From: an uncultured Candidatus Saccharibacteria bacterium
GTDB taxonomy: Bacteria; Patescibacteriota; Saccharimonadia; Saccharimonadales; Saccharimonadaceae
Reading direction: 5' to 3'
NCBI GenBank assembly: GCA_947425245.1
Contig: CANDYU010000008.1
Location: forward strand, 1-41,999
Length of the DNA stretch: 41,999 nt
Part shown: positions 1-7,413 of the stretch, one piece after another
How positions within the stretch are numbered: position 1 is the stretch's first letter
How the letters are laid out: each line of letters begins with the position of its first letter
Notes under the pieces: model-generated
What the model saw: only the letters and a program-made list of their open reading frames with translations
Databases searched by the model: none
Told to the model about the DNA's origin: nothing
Program-made: the position numbers and the translations under genes

Positions 1-127
1 TTGTAACCTGTCAAACCAGCAGACCCATTGTTGTAAACGGGCGAAGCCGTAGTAGACCAATGGTAGCCATCGACGCCAAGATACCGGGCAGAGCCGTAGC
101 CTAGATAGACGTACCCGCTACGGACGA
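1..127 (-). repeat. Truncated hypervariable surface-domain cassette (copy A)
   Basis: Read on the minus strand, this encodes VRSGYVYLGYGS, then ARYLGVDGYHWSTTASPVYN and NGSAGLTGY before the window edge cuts it. It aligns codon for codon with cassettes at 18815-19029 and 33567-33781. Differences fall at a few positions, several of them AAT codons in the 33.6 kb copy that are TAT, GAT or CAT here. It begins at the shared boundary TCGTCCGTAGCGG (115-127 read in reverse). An open frame continues upstream on the minus strand to about 283 but has no ribosome binding site and does not look like protein. This is therefore either a silent cassette or the end of a broken surface-protein gene. The fold (C-type-lectin or FGE-like) is inferred from recall of similar Saccharibacteria proteins. 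Confidence 0.7.
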
Positions 128-800
128 GACGTGTGTTTTTAGTTCTTATTAAGTTCGGTTTTTGTTCGGGTATAGAGAATGACGAAAAGTTGTGGAAACT
201 GCTTTTTATCAAGGATTGGAGTTGTAGTAGTAAGTAACCCATATTTAGTAAAAAATATGAAAAAGAGGGGATTGCAATAAAAAACATAGGAGGTGGGTAT
301 AAAGTAGGCGGAGCGGTGTGGACTTTGATATAAATGAGAAAATATGGTGTGATTAGAGATTCCAACAGGTATAATGTCGCAAAAGGTATATTGTGCGACA
401 TTGGAAATATGTCGAAAAGACGAGTATACATACGTTTTGATTTGTTGCTTGTTTTTTATGCCCGGCCGATTGTTGTTGTTTTTTGTCTATACGAATTAGC
501 TATTTTATGACGGGTTGTTGATTATGCTTTATTGCCTGTTATGAAGGCCAGAGCTGGTTAGATATGAATAATGCTGATGCTTGGCACAGTTTTATGAAAT
601 ACGAGCCAATGATAACCAGATTAGATTTAAATTAATAGAGGGGAATTATGCAATGGGAACGAGGGGTGAGTGGGAAGCGAGTTCTGGGCGTAAGTGATTT
701 AGTAATTCCCTGTTTGGCGCTTCCCGGCTCAGCGGAGTATGTTTTAACATCGGTCAGCGAATGTTGGAGATTAGTAGATGCCGTGGACGCATCGTTGTGG
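128..800. other. Non-coding stretch between cassette A and fic
   Basis: I see no convincing gene. One short open frame on the plus strand (648-854) has an AGAGGGG-like site before its ATG but overlaps the end of fic, and its peptide looks like nothing I recognise. The stretch also holds the perfect inverted repeat listed at 374-401. The rest is probably decayed DNA next to the cassette. Confidence 0.4.
374..401. repeat. 8-bp perfect inverted repeat
   Basis: ATGTCGCA (374-381) and TGCGACAT (394-401) are exact inverted copies separated by 12 nt. They could be an operator or a small hairpin. No T-run follows on either strand, so a terminator is unlikely. Confidence 0.35.
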
Positions 801-1532
801 CTAAATAATTTCGTGAAGTTTTTCTTCGAGCTGAGTCTTAATCCAGTTGGTTAGTGCTATACAAGCACTATCATCAGCACAATCATGAATAGCGGCATGA
901 TAGATCCGCTTTTTGTCGGCATTGTTACGAGGAAACCCAGCGATGATAGGTATATATCCTAAGGCAACGGATAGTTGATCGGTAACAACTCGAGCGATGC
1001 GACCATTACCATCGAAGAATGGGTGAATACGGATGAAAGAATAGTGAAATTGGGCTAAGAAGCGGCAAACTTCGTCAAGATCGGAGACCTTGATGGACTC
1101 TAGGCGGTTGACGAGGGTGCGAGCTAAAGCGAAGAGCTCATTATAGACTTCTGCTCCGCCACAGGGGATGTGGTGTAGCTCTTCGTCGCCGGGGTCGCCG
1201 AAACGTACGTCATGGCCGCGGGGACGTAAGCTGCCACATTCTCGGTAAACCAGACCAAAGAGCGTGCGGTGCATGGTTTTCCAGTCGTCAATCCAGTCTG
1301 ATTCCCTACGCTGAATAAAATCACGACGAATATCTTCGGAGGCTTCAAGCTGATGAGCAAACTTAAGGATAACATTATTTAAGCCTTGCTCTTCGGCGCT
1401 ACGCACTAAGGCATGGGTAGAGTTAATAGAATAGCGGCGACCACTCTTATATTCGGCACTTTTGCGATATTTACGCCAGAGTGGCTTAGCGATATCTTCA
1501 AGGGCGATCTCGTAGCGTTCGGAACTAGCCAT
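801..1532 (-). CDS. Fic/DOC family protein (AMPylator)
   Basis: The 243-aa protein carries the Fic motif HPFFDGNGRIAR at about residues 170-181, including the catalytic His170, Asp/Glu174, GNGR and final Arg181. Fic enzymes typically transfer AMP, or another phosphate-containing group, from a nucleotide to a hydroxyl on a target protein. I see no clear inhibitory [S/T]xxxE[G/N] helix in this protein or its neighbour. No signal peptide or membrane segment is visible, so it acts in the cytoplasm unless it is delivered elsewhere. Its ATG overlaps the TAA of the upstream gene (TAATG), which implies translational coupling. The stop lies near the left non-coding stretch. It could be a toxin held by its neighbour or an effector. 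The family call is firm and the role is open. Confidence 0.9.
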   Translation of the reverse strand: MASSERYEIALEDIAKPLWRKYRKSAEYKSGRRYSINSTHALVRSAEEQGLNNVILKFAHQLEASEDIRRDFIQRRESDWIDDWKTMHRTLFGLVYRECGSLRPRGHDVRFGDPGDEELHHIPCGGAEVYNELFALARTLVNRLESIKVSDLDEVCRFLAQFHYSFIRIHPFFDGNGRIARVVTDQLSVALGYIPIIAGFPRNNADKKRIYHAAIHDCADDSACIALTNWIKTQLEEKLHEII

Positions 1533-2170
1533 TACGACGGCTCTTGCTTAGGAGTTGATTTGTCGGTATCGGGTTGGTCGGGATATTCGAGATCGGTACT
1601 TTCTTGAACGATATCCTTAAGCATGCCGCGTAGGAGGTTGGCTTGGAGAGCCCCAGCTTGACTAGAGGGTTTTTTACGCTTAATACGGATCTTGATGCGG
1701 ATTTGGGGAAATGGGAACATGTTTTTAAGATCTGTAGTACTAATAAGATAGTGCACGCCATTTGGGTGACTGAGCCAGCTTGGATCGTGGCTGGCCTCAA
1801 CGAGAGCTGTGGTGGAGTGGGCATTAAGTAGGTCGAGGACTCTTTTAATAAGCGGCTGGAGCCGGCTTTGGCTAATAAGGGGTGGGCTGGTTTCGGGATA
1901 TTCAGGGTTAATAAGATACTCTTCGGCATCGAACGATAATAGGGGCGTAGCAGTTTTGCGGAGAAGGATAGAGGGAGCCAAAGCGAGAGTAAGGAAGCCT
2001 TCAGGGACCGGTCCGAGAGGGGATCTAATGTAGGAGATATCCTCAGGCTGCATCATTCCCTTCCGAATGAGCTCCTTATGCACAAAATAAATGGTTTTAG
2101 CGAAGCGAATGCGGTTTAGAGGGGCTGCGTTGATACTGAGAATCAGACGAGCCAATTCTTGCATGTTCAT
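1532..2170 (-). CDS. DUF4065/Panacea-like protein, probable partner of Fic
   Basis: The 212-aa protein starts with about 60 residues resembling the SocA/Panacea (DUF4065) domain: RFAKTIYFVHKELIR, then ISYIRSPLGPVPEGF, and later SHDPSWLSHP. In that family this region forms the helical core and the GP-containing turn. Panacea proteins are known as antitoxin domains paired with many unrelated toxins. The C-terminal 60 residues are charged and low in complexity. Translation is coupled at both ends: the start lies 3 nt after the stop of the ATPase gene, and the stop overlaps the fic start. I infer that it neutralises or chaperones the Fic protein. Without a profile search the domain call is moderate. 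Confidence 0.6.
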   Translation of the reverse strand: MNMQELARLILSINAAPLNRIRFAKTIYFVHKELIRKGMMQPEDISYIRSPLGPVPEGFLTLALAPSILLRKTATPLLSFDAEEYLINPEYPETSPPLISQSRLQPLIKRVLDLLNAHSTTALVEASHDPSWLSHPNGVHYLISTTDLKNMFPFPQIRIKIRIKRKKPSSQAGALQANLLRGMLKDIVQESTDLEYPDQPDTDKSTPKQEPS

Positions 2171-2173
2171 GGT

Positions 2174-5077
2174 TTAACGTTTGTTGTCGCGGTTGTAGCG
2201 ACGGTTAAGGCGATTTTTGCGGTTTTTGGAAAAGGATTTTTCGGTGTTGACATGAGTATTTTTGCGATTTTGACCATTATTAGACTGTTCTGGGCTGGTT
2301 GACTGATTTGGTGCGGTGTTAGGGCTCTCTTGATTTATGATACCATCCTGCGGGCTACTAGAAGCATTAGCGGCTTTTTGGGCCATGAGTGAACCTAAAT
2401 CCTTGAGTCCAGGGCGATCTTTCCCTTCGGCGGAATTGGGGGACATTTTGAGGCGGCGAAAGTCGTTTTGGGGAGTGGGTTGATAGACGAAATTGGATTT
2501 TTGGGGCTTGGAGCTAGTAGTGTAGCTTTGGTTACTATAGTTTTGGGAAGAGCTATCGTAATTCCCTGCTCTGGTTGTATAACTATTAATAATCGAAGCT
2601 TCGACGGCGGAACTGGCAGCACGCCCGGAGTCGGAAAGTTCCCTTTTATATTTTTCGGATTGTTCGATAGTTTCACGGATTTCGGATTCAACTTCGGCAC
2701 GGTTGCGGGAATAATAATAGCGTGAGTTTTGGACGATTTGGTTAAAGTTATCTTTAGGGGTGATCGGGAGGGAGAGGGTGGTGGCAGAAAAGGCCGGAAC
2801 TTTCTCGCCATTAATAATCATAGAGATAACAAAATGGCGGTTGTTCATCTGGATGAGGTCGGACTGATCAAAAGTCGGCTCAAATTGTTTGGCGAGAATC
2901 GGTGCATCATCGGCGGAGACGCGGAAAGAGATTGTAGTACCAACATTGCCGAAAACTGCATCGCGGACCGAGTCGGTCATTTGGGAAATGTATTGGTTGG
3001 CGACGGTAAGATTAAGCCCGTATTTTCGGGCTTCGGAAAGAATAACGGCAAAAGAATCAGTAGCGAAGTTTTGAAACTCATCAACATATAGATAGAAGGG
3101 ACGACGGTCGGCGACGTCGGGGATATCGCTGCGGGACATGGCGGCGAGCTGGACCTTAGTGACCAGGAAGGCCCCGAGTAGGCTGGCGTTATCTTCGCCG
3201 ATGAGACCTTTAGAGAGGTTGACGACAAGGATTTTTCCTTCGTCCATAATTTTGCGAATGTTGAAACTGGATTTTGGTTGGCCGATAATGTTGCGGATGA
3301 TTGGGTTGGCAGTGAAGGCCCCGACCTTGTTTAATACTGGTGCAATACTTTCGTTGACCTGCTTTTCATTCCACTGGCCAAACTCGTGTTTCCAGAATTG
3401 CAATACTGTAACATCGGTACAGTAATCGAGGGTTTCCTTGCGGAAGTCTTTGTCAGTGAGGATTCGGGAAATGTCAAGAAGTGTAGTTTCGGGGCGGTCG
3501 AGGAGGGCTAGGAGGGTGTAACGTAAGATGTGCTCAAGGCGAGGGCCCCAAGAATCACCGAAGAGACGTTTAAGGACGCCGATAACCTCGGAACAGACAT
3601 TAGGCTTTCTGGCAGGGTCACTGAGCTCAAGTGGGTTGAAGGCGACAGGATAGGCAGTGTCGGCAGGGTTGAAGTAGACGACGTCATTGATACGATGCTC
3701 GGGAACGAAGCGGAGGTTGTTGATTGCGAAGTCGCCGTGCGGATCGATGATACAGTAGCCTTGATTGTAAAAAACATCACTGAGAGCGAAAAGTTCTAGC
3801 ATACCAGATTTTCCGGCACCGGTCTGACCGATGATATAAACATGACGGGAACGGTCGCGGCGGTACATGCCGAACTGATGATTAATGCCGCGGAAATTGG
3901 TTAGACCGAAAGCGGAGATGCTCTCATCGTGAGCAGGATCACCAGTAACGAGTGGAAGTTTGGAAGGTGGTTCAGCGGTTTTAGAGGAAGCCCAGACAAT
4001 ATTGGGGGTTTCAACGCTAGTGTGAGGCAAATGGTAGATGCTGGCGAGCTCAGAGATATTAAGAATGAAGCCGCGATCGTTGAATTGACGCATCTTATAT
4101 TCGTCGAGGTCTTCCATTTTGAAGCTACCGCCGGTAAGTTTGAAGCCGTTAAGATTGGTGGAGTTATATTGTTTGAAGGTTCCGACGAGGGCTTGCATGT
4201 TTAGCTTGGCATTTGTCTGGTCGTTACCGAGATAGGCCAAACGGATCTTAACTTCATAGCCGAGCTTGGTGGCTTTTTCTTCAGCCTTAGCGATGCGAGT
4301 TTTGTCGCGTTCGGAGAGCTCGACTGGTTTGGTTTCACCATTGGTACCGCCGGTAGGTGGGCGGAAGAAGGCTCCAAGGGCTTCGACAATCCATACCCAA
4401 TCAATCACGGTACCACCGAAGAAAGATTTTTTGCCGGATTTGATTTTTTTGACCCACTTATCAGTGGTTTGTTTGTGCCAGTCATCAGGGATGGGGCGAG
4501 TGAGAATTTGGATCCAAAGCTCTTCGGAATTGTCAGGGTTGAGTTTGGCCAGAGTACCAGTAATGCTGGCGAGAGGATCGACTTCGAAGTTCTCAAAGGT
4601 ACGAATGGGGAGAGCGTCATTTTCAGTCAGGGTGAGTTCGGCGGAATAAACGATTGGATACTTTGAGCGGTCATCCGTATAATCTTCATCCATGCGGTAA
4701 ATTTGGACGGTAGGATATTGAGCGTAGATTTGTCCTTCAACGAAGCTTTGGTAGATCTTAGGTACCCAGACATAAAAGCGGATTTGGCCGCCGGTAGAAA
4801 CGATCTCAAAACTAAGATGTTCCTGCACGCCGCCAGAGTTCTTTAATTCGAGTTTGTCACGGAGAATACCATGTAGGCTAGCAAAAAGTTGTTCGGCGGC
4901 GAGCTCTTTCTTATCGTTGGTGCGAGGGATTTCCAACATGAGCAATACCGGATCAACATTGAGGACTTTGAGACGGTTGAGTTTTTTATAATTACGATAG
5001 CTCAAAAAGGCTAAAAGAGCTACAACGGGTACCCAAACGATGGGCATAATGATGAACTGAATGATTTGAGATAGCAT
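2174..5077 (-). CDS. VirD4/TraD-like type IV secretion (TraM-recognition) ATPase
   Basis: The 967-aa protein begins with a membrane segment (about residues 5-27). An N-terminal domain of about 350 residues follows, then the P-loop GQTGAGKS at 417-424, IIDPHGD shortly after, and a Walker-B-like YLYVDEFQNF near 660. Helicase-like elements VANQYI and SFRVSADD come next. The last 150 residues are Asn/Ser/Gln-rich and end in a basic tail. The layout fits the coupling or traffic ATPases of type IV secretion and pilus systems, which are common in CPR genomes. It would sit at the inner face of the membrane and feed protein or DNA substrates. It heads an operon with the Panacea-like and Fic genes. TATAAT lies 4 nt and TACAAT 9 nt upstream of the ATG, so the leader is nearly absent. 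Confidence 0.85.
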   Translation of the reverse strand: MLSQIIQFIIMPIVWVPVVALLAFLSYRNYKKLNRLKVLNVDPVLLMLEIPRTNDKKELAAEQLFASLHGILRDKLELKNSGGVQEHLSFEIVSTGGQIRFYVWVPKIYQSFVEGQIYAQYPTVQIYRMDEDYTDDRSKYPIVYSAELTLTENDALPIRTFENFEVDPLASITGTLAKLNPDNSEELWIQILTRPIPDDWHKQTTDKWVKKIKSGKKSFFGGTVIDWVWIVEALGAFFRPPTGGTNGETKPVELSERDKTRIAKAEEKATKLGYEVKIRLAYLGNDQTNAKLNMQALVGTFKQYNSTNLNGFKLTGGSFKMEDLDEYKMRQFNDRGFILNISELASIYHLPHTSVETPNIVWASSKTAEPPSKLPLVTGDPAHDESISAFGLTNFRGINHQFGMYRRDRSRHVYIIGQTGAGKSGMLELFALSDVFYNQGYCIIDPHGDFAINNLRFVPEHRINDVVYFNPADTAYPVAFNPLELSDPARKPNVCSEVIGVLKRLFGDSWGPRLEHILRYTLLALLDRPETTLLDISRILTDKDFRKETLDYCTDVTVLQFWKHEFGQWNEKQVNESIAPVLNKVGAFTANPIIRNIIGQPKSSFNIRKIMDEGKILVVNLSKGLIGEDNASLLGAFLVTKVQLAAMSRSDIPDVADRRPFYLYVDEFQNFATDSFAVILSEARKYGLNLTVANQYISQMTDSVRDAVFGNVGTTISFRVSADDAPILAKQFEPTFDQSDLIQMNNRHFVISMIINGEKVPAFSATTLSLPITPKDNFNQIVQNSRYYYSRNRAEVESEIRETIEQSEKYKRELSDSGRAASSAVEASIINSYTTRAGNYDSSSQNYSNQSYTTSSKPQKSNFVYQPTPQNDFRRLKMSPNSAEGKDRPGLKDLGSLMAQKAANASSSPQDGIINQESPNTAPNQSTSPEQSNNGQNRKNTHVNTEKSFSKNRKNRLNRRYNRDNKR

Positions 5078-5133
5078 ATGTATTATATTGTAGCATACGA
5101 TAGAAAAAATGGGATACGGAAGCTGGCCGTAAG

Positions 5134-6180
5134 CTATTTACTATTGTCTTGGGGAGCGAGAGTATAAGTGTCTTTGTCGACTTTGGTAAAGAGTTGCTTA
5201 TTCTGGAGGTTGAGAAGGACAGTGGTTTCTTTAACTTTGCGAGCACGTAGAACGCGTTTGACGATTTCTTCACGAGTGAGTGGCTCGCTAGCTTCTTGGA
5301 GGATGCTGGTAATGATATCAGAAACAGTGCCCTTGGCGTAGCCCCAAGAATTAAGAGCGTAAATCCCGCGTCCGATGAGGACGAAGCGGGGGTCTTTGAT
5401 TAATTCATTATGGATGGCTTGGATGGTGACATTCTTGCGACGAAACTCGGATTTTGATATGGCATCGGCGATGTCGGAAAAATGCATCGGTTCTTTTTTA
5501 GATTCGAGAACGACAAAGATTTTATCGCGGATATTGCGAGGATTGACGGTCGGCCATTTAGCTAAGCCCCAGAGACCATTAAGTGAAGCAAGAAGCTTCG
5601 AGATGGAGGCGATAGCTTTGATATGGTCAGGGTGCTCGTAATTGAGGACGGCATCAAGCTGATCGATAGTCATCGGCTCTTTTTGTTTTTTGATAACCGT
5701 GACAATTTCATCTACACGGGTATGGATAGTTTTTGTGTCGCCGTATTCGGCAATGCCGATGGCGGCATAATAGAGGTCGTTTTCATCAATAGCAGTGAGA
5801 TTGCTGGAAATCGAGCTGATGAAGGTGAGCTTAGCACGTTCGGCGGGAGTAGCAGTTCGGCCATAGATACGATCAGCGATATCGATGGTACGAGCGACGC
5901 GTCCGAGCTCGGTAAGATTGCGAATGATGAGTTTTTCGGCGGCGGCTAGTTCGGGAATTTGTCCTTCTTCAGCTCCGATGCGAAGACGAACAAGAATGGC
6001 TTTTTCGAGCTGGCGCACTCGTTCGCGAGTAATGTTAAGTAATTCGCCGATTTGCTCTAAGGTTTCCTTTTGACCGGAAAGCCCGAAGCGGCGTGAGATA
6101 ATTTCCCGCTCGCGGTCTTGTTCAATGATGTTTAGGCTACCCTTAATGGCGTTTTCGATAGTACTGGCGTGCTGATCCAT
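5134..6180 (-). CDS. Sigma-70 region 4 / HARE-HTH transcription regulator
   Basis: The N-terminus has a sigma-region-4 helix-turn-helix: REIISRRFGLSG, then LEQIGELLNITRERVRQLEKA, which normally contacts the -35 box. It is followed by about 270 residues with a HARE-HTH-like module (EPMHFSDIADAI, then VTIQAIHNELIKDPRFVLIG, then GIYALNSWGY) and a C-terminal winged-helix stretch (LTREEIVKRVLRARKVKETTV). HARE-HTH occurs in the RNA polymerase delta subunit. No sigma region 2 is present, so it cannot be a complete sigma factor. I chose the ATG at 6180, preceded by GAAGGGAATCTG; a GTG at 6204 is an alternative. A good promoter lies upstream (6238-6266). Confidence 0.75.
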   Translation of the reverse strand: MDQHASTIENAIKGSLNIIEQDREREIISRRFGLSGQKETLEQIGELLNITRERVRQLEKAILVRLRIGAEEGQIPELAAAEKLIIRNLTELGRVARTIDIADRIYGRTATPAERAKLTFISSISSNLTAIDENDLYYAAIGIAEYGDTKTIHTRVDEIVTVIKKQKEPMTIDQLDAVLNYEHPDHIKAIASISKLLASLNGLWGLAKWPTVNPRNIRDKIFVVLESKKEPMHFSDIADAISKSEFRRKNVTIQAIHNELIKDPRFVLIGRGIYALNSWGYAKGTVSDIITSILQEASEPLTREEIVKRVLRARKVKETTVLLNLQNKQLFTKVDKDTYTLAPQDNSK

Positions 6181-6237
6181 CAGATTCCCTTCGTTCCCCC
6201 TCACCCTATATAATAGTTAATATTTGTCATTTATTGT

Positions 6238-6266
6238 ATGATAGCATATTTTCTTGCTAGCGTCAA
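6238..6266 (-). promoter_or_regulatory. Promoter of the sigma-4/HARE-HTH gene
   Basis: On the minus strand TTGACG is followed after 17 nt by TATCAT, giving a leader of about 50 nt before the ATG at 6180. Confidence 0.7.
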
Positions 6267-6405
6267 CACTTAAAATTGGGGTGTGTTCGACTTCTTAGTT
6301 TTATTATAGCACTTTTTAGTAGTTTGAACGAAACTTTTGGCACAAAATGCTTATAGTTGCAACTATTTAGAGACGACTTAGTACTGCAAAATATTACGCT
6401 TATGC

Positions 6406-6434
6406 TTGACTTTTTTGATAATCTGTTATATAAT
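6406..6434 (+). promoter_or_regulatory. Near-consensus promoter pointing into an antisense region
   Basis: TTGACT (6406-6411), a 17-nt spacer and TATAAT (6429-6434) make a near-perfect sigma-70 promoter on the plus strand. No plus-strand gene follows. A transcript from about 6441 would run through the terminator hairpin of the minus-strand gene 6513-7226 and then antisense to that gene. Confidence 0.65.
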
Positions 6435-6470
6435 GAAAGGATAGGGGTGTGGTGGTGGGTTTTGGTATTG

Positions 6471-6493
6471 AAAAAGGCCACCTTGTGGTGGCC
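6471..6493 (-). terminator. Rho-independent terminator of gene 6513-7226
   Basis: Seven-base-pair stem GGCCACC/GGTGGCC with a 4-nt loop, followed on the minus strand by TTTTTC. It lies 20 nt after the TAA of the upstream gene. Confidence 0.85.
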
Positions 6494-6512
6494 CGACTTG
6501 AAAGACATGAGA

Positions 6513-7226
6513 TTACAGTTTCTGCACTGTGCAGCTATGGTCGCTATGGTCGCAATACGGCAGCTTGCTTAATGCATTTTGGATAACTGTCGCGTAGTGA
6601 GAAAGCTCACTGTGCGGTTTCTTGGCGTCTTGACTATAGCGTTGATTGATCGGGTCTCCGATGCTGATATCATGACGAATAAGTGCCGCCATCAGGTGCT
6701 GATCGTCCGAGCGAATGGTGAATGGCAGGCCGTTTCCCGTATTGATCCTCAGGAGCCGCACGATGTGATGTGGTTCCTGTGGAACATCCATTTTGTAATA
6801 GTGGGCTGGCAGGATATAGCCATCACAATCTCTGACGCAGACGATGTCTTCCCAGTTATGATGCTGGTCGGTCTTTTCTCCTGTGTCTGGATCAAGCTCG
6901 TTGCCGTAGTCGTCAATACGTGCACAGTTGAGCAGCATAGCACGAAATGGTCTTTTCGGTACTATAAGCTGATCACAAAGCAGATCAGCTTCCGTGGACG
7001 CGGTCATCATCGTTGCAGTAAGGACTTTACGAGTCATCCAGTTTTGGAACGGCACGATATCACCCGGATCGATGTTGGGGTGTGGTATGTTAAATACGGT
7101 AACCGCGGCGAGAAAGCCCTGCGTATAGCCCTCAATATCCGTGATATCGCTCTGGTCGTAGTGATCCTACAGTGCCTCTAGTAAGTATTCCCTTATGCTT
7201 GCTAGTGCTGTTTTGTTGTCTTTCAT
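6513..7226 (-). pseudogene. Unrecognised protein gene with in-frame TAG at codon 20
   Basis: An ATG at 7224-7226 sits 8 nt after a perfect AGGAGG and opens a frame of 19 codons (MKDNKTALASIREYLLEAL). TAG (7167-7169) follows, and the same frame then stays open for 217 more codons to a TAA at 6513. The downstream part (DHYDQSDITDIEGYTQGF and onward, with EDIVCVRDCDGYILPAHYYK near the middle) looks like normal protein. The gene has its own promoter, structured leader and terminator. I recognise no family. Options are a recent nonsense mutation, a sequencing error, or readthrough of UAG. A GTG at 7055 could restart translation but has no good ribosome binding site. Confidence 0.7.
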
Positions 7227-7242
7227 TTTTGTTTCCTCCTGA

Positions 7243-7295
7243 TTTTCCGTAGTCTCATTCACCTACTAATATGGGTGAATGGTTTCTACGAAAAA
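7243..7295 (-). promoter_or_regulatory. Leader hairpin just upstream of the ribosome binding site
   Basis: In the minus-strand RNA a 10-bp outer stem (TTTTTCGTAG with CTACGGAAAA, one T-G pair) encloses a 7-bp inner stem (ATTCACC/GGTGAAT, 7257-7263 with 7274-7280). It ends 2 nt before AGGAGG, so it could expose or stabilise the site. Confidence 0.55.
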
Positions 7296-7314
7296 TGAGA
7301 AGGTTTGAATAGTT

Positions 7315-7345
7315 AAAGAACATAGCCGGTAAGACTATGTTCTTT
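7315..7345. promoter_or_regulatory. Perfect 11-bp inverted repeat over the transcription start
   Basis: AAAGAACATAG (7315-7325) and CTATGTTCTTT (7335-7345) flank 9 nt. The repeat abuts the -10 hexamer at 7346-7351, so the predicted start near 7339 falls inside it. That position suits a repressor operator. In RNA it could also act as a 5' hairpin. Confidence 0.5.
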
Positions 7346-7374
7346 ATGTTAGCAACGAATTATTATTTTGTCAA
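7346..7374 (-). promoter_or_regulatory. Promoter of gene 6513-7226
   Basis: Minus-strand TTGACA (7369-7374), 17 nt, then TAACAT (7346-7351) with a TGn extension. The leader would be about 110 nt. Confidence 0.7.
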
Positions 7375-7413
7375 TAGGTTTTACGAAAAACTATAACTTT
7401 TGCAATACTTATA

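Noticed and set aside
1-283. An open minus-strand frame leading into cassette A
   Set aside because: It has an ATG but CCTCCT in place of a ribosome binding site, and the first 70 residues look random. I treat only the cassette as meaningful.
648-854. A 68-codon plus-strand frame with AGAGGGG before its ATG
   Set aside because: It overlaps the 3' end of fic on the other strand and its peptide shows no recognisable domain. The site is probably chance.
6579-7181. A 200-codon open frame on the plus strand
   Set aside because: It is the mirror of the minus-strand gene 6513-7226, which has promoter, ribosome binding site and terminator. The plus-strand peptide has no ribosome binding site and unusual composition.
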